Made by a program: the position numbers and the translations under genes | The notes under the pieces: generated by a model | What the model saw: the letters and a program-made list of their open reading frames with translations, nothing else | What the model was told of the DNA's origin: nothing | Database searches by the model: none | Source: Rhodococcus yunnanensis NBRC 103083 | Lineage (GTDB): Bacteria > Actinomycetota > Actinomycetes > Mycobacteriales > Mycobacteriaceae | NCBI RefSeq assembly: GCF_001895005.1 | Contig: NZ_BCXH01000014.1 | Location: 121,000 to 184,999, forward strand | Length of the DNA: 64,000 bases | Reading direction: 5' to 3' | Shown: positions 61,191 through 64,000 of the stretch, piece by piece | Layout: the number at the start of each line of letters is the position of its first letter | How positions within the stretch are numbered: the first letter of the stretch is position 1

Positions 61191-61852
61191 TGATACGTGT
61201 ACTGGTGGTCGACGACGACTTCATGGTCGCCAAGGTCCACTCCGGATTCGTCGGCAAGACAGAGGGATTCGAGGTGTGCGGCGTAGCGCACACACCCGAG
61301 GCGGCAGTCGAAGCGGTGTCGGTGCTGCGGCCGGACCTCGTGCTGCTCGACGTCCATCTGCCCGGGGCGAGTGGGTTGGATCTGATCGGGGTGTTCCGGG
61401 AAGCCGTGCCCGACCTCGACGTCCTGGTCATCACCAGTGAGCGTGAAATGGCGTCGGTGAAGAAGGCGCTACGGAGCGGAGCGGTGCACTATCTGATCAA
61501 ACCGTTCAAATTCGCTGTGCTGCAGGCGCGGTTGGATCAGTACCGCACCACGAGGCAGAGCCTCGTCGACATCGACGAAGCCGAACAGGCAGCCGTGGAC
61601 AAGGCTTTCGGTGTGACCGGTACCGAGAACGACCTACCCAAGGGTCTCAGTCGGGTGACCCTGAATCTGGTTGAGGAAAAGCTGCGCGAAGTGACCGAAC
61701 CCGTCTCCGCAACCGAACTCTCTGAGAGGGCAGGCATTTCCAGATCCAGTGCACGACGGTACCTCGAATACCTCACGGGGATCGGTCGGGTCGACGTGTC
61801 TCTGGACTACGGAAACGTCGGTCGGCCGGAGAGGTTGTATCGGCGTAAATAG
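61190..61852 (+). CDS. CitB/DcuR-family response regulator
   Basis: A 220-residue regulator. The receiver domain has DDD at residues 8-10, phospho-acceptor Asp54 (LLDVHLPG), a Ser in VITSERE and Lys104 (LIKPFKF). The C-terminal HTH (SATELSERAGISRSSARRYLEYL) is of the CitB type. GTG 61190 overlaps the kinase stop. It likely activates the adjacent citrate-uptake genes. The 3' end overlaps the convergent esterase-like gene by 80 bp. Confidence 0.93.
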   Translation: MIRVLVVDDDFMVAKVHSGFVGKTEGFEVCGVAHTPEAAVEAVSVLRPDLVLLDVHLPGASGLDLIGVFREAVPDLDVLVITSEREMASVKKALRSGAVHYLIKPFKFAVLQARLDQYRTTRQSLVDIDEAEQAAVDKAFGVTGTENDLPKGLSRVTLNLVEEKLREVTEPVSATELSERAGISRSSARRYLEYLTGIGRVDVSLDYGNVGRPERLYRRK

Positions 61853-62765
61853 CGTAATCGTCGTTCAGCTGGGCTTTCACTAGTGCGCCTGCGCTCCACC
61901 ATTCGATCGGACCGTCCCATGTCGGCATCGAGCTGAGCTGTTCCTGCAGGTGGGCGTTGTGCGCGTACACGAACGTCGGAGCCTGTTCGGCCAGGGCAAG
62001 TAGATTGGCCGCCATCATCGAATCGCGCAGCGCGCACAGGCGCGCCATCCGCGTCTGCCGGGACGACGACGTGTCCGCCATCCAGTAGTGATAGCGCAGT
62101 AGGCCTGTGGCAGAGCGTGCGTGCAGGCGTGAGCGGTTCCACTGGTGGCGTGAGGTTGCAGCGATCAGGTGCGGTGTCTGCATGTCGAGGAGGGCCGCGA
62201 GGTCGTCGGCGAGAAGCCTCAGGCTGACGGCCTGAGCGCTCTGTCCTACGGACTGCGACGGGTCCAGCATTGCGTTCGGTTCGGTCCACTGGTCGTCGGA
62301 GCCCAGCAGCGTAGTGAGTTCTTCGGCAGCGCAGGGCAATAACTCGGGATCGACCTCTGCGGCAAGATACGAGTGCAACGCAGTCATCGCGTGTGTGGGG
62401 CTCGCGGCGGCGGCCATCTCGAGCGGCGCGTCGAAGCCGGCAAAACGGAGCATGTCGTCTTCTGATTTTCCGTCGTTGTGCTCGCGCATCCAACGTACGA
62501 GTTCACCGTTGGCCGCGTATTTTCCCCATCCGTGGCTGAAACCACGTTCCATCGCGTCGTCGAATGTGCCTGTTCGGGCGGTGACGTAGTCGTCCACAAC
62601 GAGGCCCATGATGCAATCGCTCTCCAATGCGATCGTTCGGTACCGCTGCTGTTCGACAAGCTGTCGGAAAGTTTCGTTTCGCCGATCGAGTAACGACTCG
62701 TCGTCGTGCGTCGGTTCGCCCATCGCAACGATTCGTGGATCGCGAGGGTTGTGGGGTGCGGACAT
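61773..62765 (-). CDS. Erythromycin esterase-like protein
   Basis: A 330-residue member of the erythromycin-esterase/EreA-SucC-like family. GEPTHDDESLLDRRNETFRQLVE is the histidine/acid N-terminal motif (H near residue 20), RYRTIALESDCIMG follows, GWGKYAANGELVRWMREHN is the second motif, and the C-terminal FVYAHNAHLQ carries the catalytic-type histidine. The ATG at 62765 is 37 bp from the divergent double-MerR gene. Homologous gene pairs encode putative resistance or lipid-hydrolase functions, but the true substrate is unknown. A start at 62789 would overlap the promoter. Confidence 0.83.
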   Translation of the reverse strand: MSAPHNPRDPRIVAMGEPTHDDESLLDRRNETFRQLVEQQRYRTIALESDCIMGLVVDDYVTARTGTFDDAMERGFSHGWGKYAANGELVRWMREHNDGKSEDDMLRFAGFDAPLEMAAAASPTHAMTALHSYLAAEVDPELLPCAAEELTTLLGSDDQWTEPNAMLDPSQSVGQSAQAVSLRLLADDLAALLDMQTPHLIAATSRHQWNRSRLHARSATGLLRYHYWMADTSSSRQTRMARLCALRDSMMAANLLALAEQAPTFVYAHNAHLQEQLSSMPTWDGPIEWWSAGALVKAQLNDDYAIYADTTSPADRRFRSPETRRPDRSP

Positions 62766-62802
62766 ACATTCGACAGTATCGTTGAACATACGGTTGAGAC
62801 TT

Positions 62803-63546
62803 ATGGGCGGAAGTGCGGCGATATCGGTGAAGAACCCTCGAACCAGTATCGGGACGCGACCCGCCGATCTCGCCCGTGAACACAATCTGTCCACGCAGGC
62901 CGTCAGAAACTACGAGGCCGAGGGGATTCTCCCGCCAGCCACCCGCACTCCGCACGGGTACCGCACCTACACGCCGCTGCACGCGCTGGCGTTACGTGCT
63001 TTCCTGGCCCTTGTTCCCGGCCACGGTCGTCAGGTGGCGTCGTCGATCATGCGGGCGGTCAACGACGGCGCCGACGCGGAGGCGATGTTACTGATCGACC
63101 GAAGCCATGCTCGGCTTCTTCGGGATCGAGAGACGCTGGCGGCAGTGGAAAAGGCTCTTGCTCATGTGGATTCGGGTACGTCGGTCTCGCCTGCGCGTGC
63201 CGATGTGTTCATCGGGCCACTTGCCCACCGGCTCGGTATTCAGCCTGCGACACTGCGTAAATGGGAGCAGGCGGGTCTGGTGTGTCCCGGCCGGGATCCT
63301 CACACCGGATACCGCGTCTACGCCGCGGCGGATGTACGTGACGCCGAACTGGTCCAGCAGCTCAGGCGAGGCGGGTATCTGCTCGAACAGATTTCGCCGG
63401 TCATCGCCGAGCTCCGCGCGGCCGGGGGAGTGGAGCAGCTCACCGGCCTCCTGGGCCAATGGCACGCCCGGCTCACCGGTCGCGGACGCGCCCTTCTCAC
63501 CGGCGCTGCCCTGCTCGACGCATATTTGGTGGCTGTGGATCCGTGA
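62803..63546 (+). CDS. Tandem MerR-domain regulator (TioE-like)
   Basis: A 247-residue regulator with two MerR-type helix-turn-helix domains in one chain. The first is about 20-75 (PADLAREHNLSTQAVRNYEAEG, PHGYRTYTPLHALALR) and the second about 135-190 (IGPLAHRLGIQPATLRKWEQAG, TGYRVYAAADVRDAELV). A single chain could occupy both halves of a palindrome as a pseudo-dimer. The ATG at 62803 follows the shared 37-bp divergent promoter. It probably controls the erythromycin-esterase-like gene. Confidence 0.87.
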   Translation: MGGSAAISVKNPRTSIGTRPADLAREHNLSTQAVRNYEAEGILPPATRTPHGYRTYTPLHALALRAFLALVPGHGRQVASSIMRAVNDGADAEAMLLIDRSHARLLRDRETLAAVEKALAHVDSGTSVSPARADVFIGPLAHRLGIQPATLRKWEQAGLVCPGRDPHTGYRVYAAADVRDAELVQQLRRGGYLLEQISPVIAELRAAGGVEQLTGLLGQWHARLTGRGRALLTGAALLDAYLVAVDP

Positions 63547-63809
63547 GGTGGGTGCGTGTGTGCTTGCGTTGATGCTGTCGTACACCGGACTGACGATGAC
63601 CTCCATTGCCCGCTTCCCTTTCGTATGGGCGGGGCGACTGGACACACCGTGCGCACCATTCACAAGCGCTTCGGCGAGCGTCGGATCCGCGCGATTCAGT
63701 TGCGCTGCTCGTGGACGAACCCCACGTGTCTTGTGAGTGTTGCTGCGCTGCTTGGTGATTCAGATTTCAATTCTTGCCGGTTGGCGTGTGGTCGGGTAGT
63801 GTAGAACGT
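63547..63809. other. Intergenic region before the right-edge gene
   Basis: About 260 bp without a credible gene on either strand; open frames here have no family features. It contains the promoter at 63774-63802. Confidence 0.5.
63774..63802 (+). promoter_or_regulatory. Leaderless promoter of the right-edge gene
   Basis: TTGCCG (63774-63779), an exact 17-base spacer and TAGTGT (63797-63802) end seven bases before the ATG at 63810. Transcription would start at or next to the start codon. Confidence 0.7.
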
Positions 63810-64000
63810 ATGTTCGATACGGGGGTTTCAGCGAGTGGTTCGACTGTGGGTTCGGCTGCAGCCTTGTCTGGCGCGTTGGACTGCGGTGGGGCTGCTGGTG
63901 GTGGTGTGTATGACTGGGATGGGTGTGTGGCGGGGTTGGTGGGGGTGTCGGCGCGGTGGCGGGTGGCGGAGAATGTGGCGCGGGCGAGGGTGGTGGAGGC
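63810..64000 (+). CDS. N-terminal part of a DUF222/HNH-endonuclease-like protein (cut by right edge)
   Basis: About 63 codons are visible, starting MFDTGVSASGSTVGSAAALS, then a Gly-rich stretch and VSARWRVAENVARARVVEA. The last segment resembles the beginning of the DUF222 domain in the actinobacterial 13E12/HNH repeat family, present in many copies in Rhodococcus and Mycobacterium. Codon use is rich in GTG, GGG and TTG, unlike the GTC/CTC-rich neighbours, which also fits that family. The diagnostic HNH motif lies outside the window. Confidence 0.5.
   Translation, partial: MFDTGVSASGSTVGSAAALSGALDCGGAAGGGVYDWDGCVAGLVGVSARWRVAENVARARVVE

Noticed and set aside
63556..63804. Open frame of 82 codons between the MerR gene and the right-edge gene
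   Set aside because: It has no start signal or protein-family features and overlaps the clear promoter of the next gene.

Overview
The window is a high-GC (by eye about 65% or more), gene-dense actinobacterial chromosome segment, most probably from Rhodococcus or a close Corynebacteriales relative. Pointers are the AlkB/rubredoxin/TetR alkane operon, the MmpL-type exporter, a deazaflavin (F420)-type reductase domain, GAF-ANTAR and STAS regulators, leaderless promoters (a -10 hexamer about 6-7 nt before the start codon) and, at the right edge, the start of a GTG/GGG-rich DUF222/HNH-like gene. I saw no rRNA, tRNA, insertion sequence, phage or CRISPR array. Long antisense open frames are common and are treated as GC-rich shadows. 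Genus and all functions are inferred from reading the sequence; no database search was possible.

Layout. 1-5 kb: a TetR-like gene cut by the left edge, and two HSL-family alpha/beta hydrolases flanking a large AAA-LuxR regulator. 5-10 kb: an NmrA-like reductase, an Old Yellow Enzyme fused to a deazaflavin-type reductase domain, its divergent TetR regulator and a DHA2 exporter. 10-12.2 kb: a single-chain 2-oxoacid dehydrogenase E1 (alpha and beta fused). 12.2-14.9 kb: alkB, two rubredoxins, tetR and a GNAT gene, all overlapping. 15-22.2 kb: a sugar-acid catabolism locus (FAH hydrolase, KDG kinase, KDPG aldolase, MHS transporter, IclR; divergently an enolase-superfamily dehydratase and a DapA-like lyase). 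22.2-26.3 kb: a sulfonate/nitrilotriacetate-type ABC importer with an LLM flavin monooxygenase, followed by a ROK regulator. 27.9-30.1 kb: type III glutamine synthetase. 30.2-33.2 kb: a tripartite tricarboxylate transporter (TctCBA). 33.3-36.3 kb: UspA and two CNNM/CorC-like membrane proteins. 36.4-41.1 kb: MarR, AbrB-family permease, MFS, TetR and a siderophore-binding lipoprotein. 41.1-45.2 kb: DUF1275 protein, ceramidase, HxlR and an NmrA/QorB-like reductase. 45.2-50.5 kb: FUSC permease/MarR pair and a lipocalin-MmpL/MarR cassette. 50.5-52.9 kb: a heme-oxygenase-like diiron protein, CDGSH Fe-S protein and zinc alcohol dehydrogenase. 53-57 kb: STAS, phytoene-desaturase-like oxidoreductase with SRPBCC partner, GAF-ANTAR and UspA. 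57.1-61.9 kb: a citrate-type transporter, an orphan TctC lipoprotein and a CitA/CitB two-component system. 61.8-63.5 kb: an erythromycin-esterase-like protein divergent from a double MerR regulator.

Recurring themes. Many small catabolic or detoxification cassettes each have a dedicated divergent regulator and a visible palindromic operator. Genes inside cassettes usually overlap by ATGA or TGATG. A less usual feature is a set of short (15-21 bp) tandem duplications at gene boundaries, several of them at or over stop codons.
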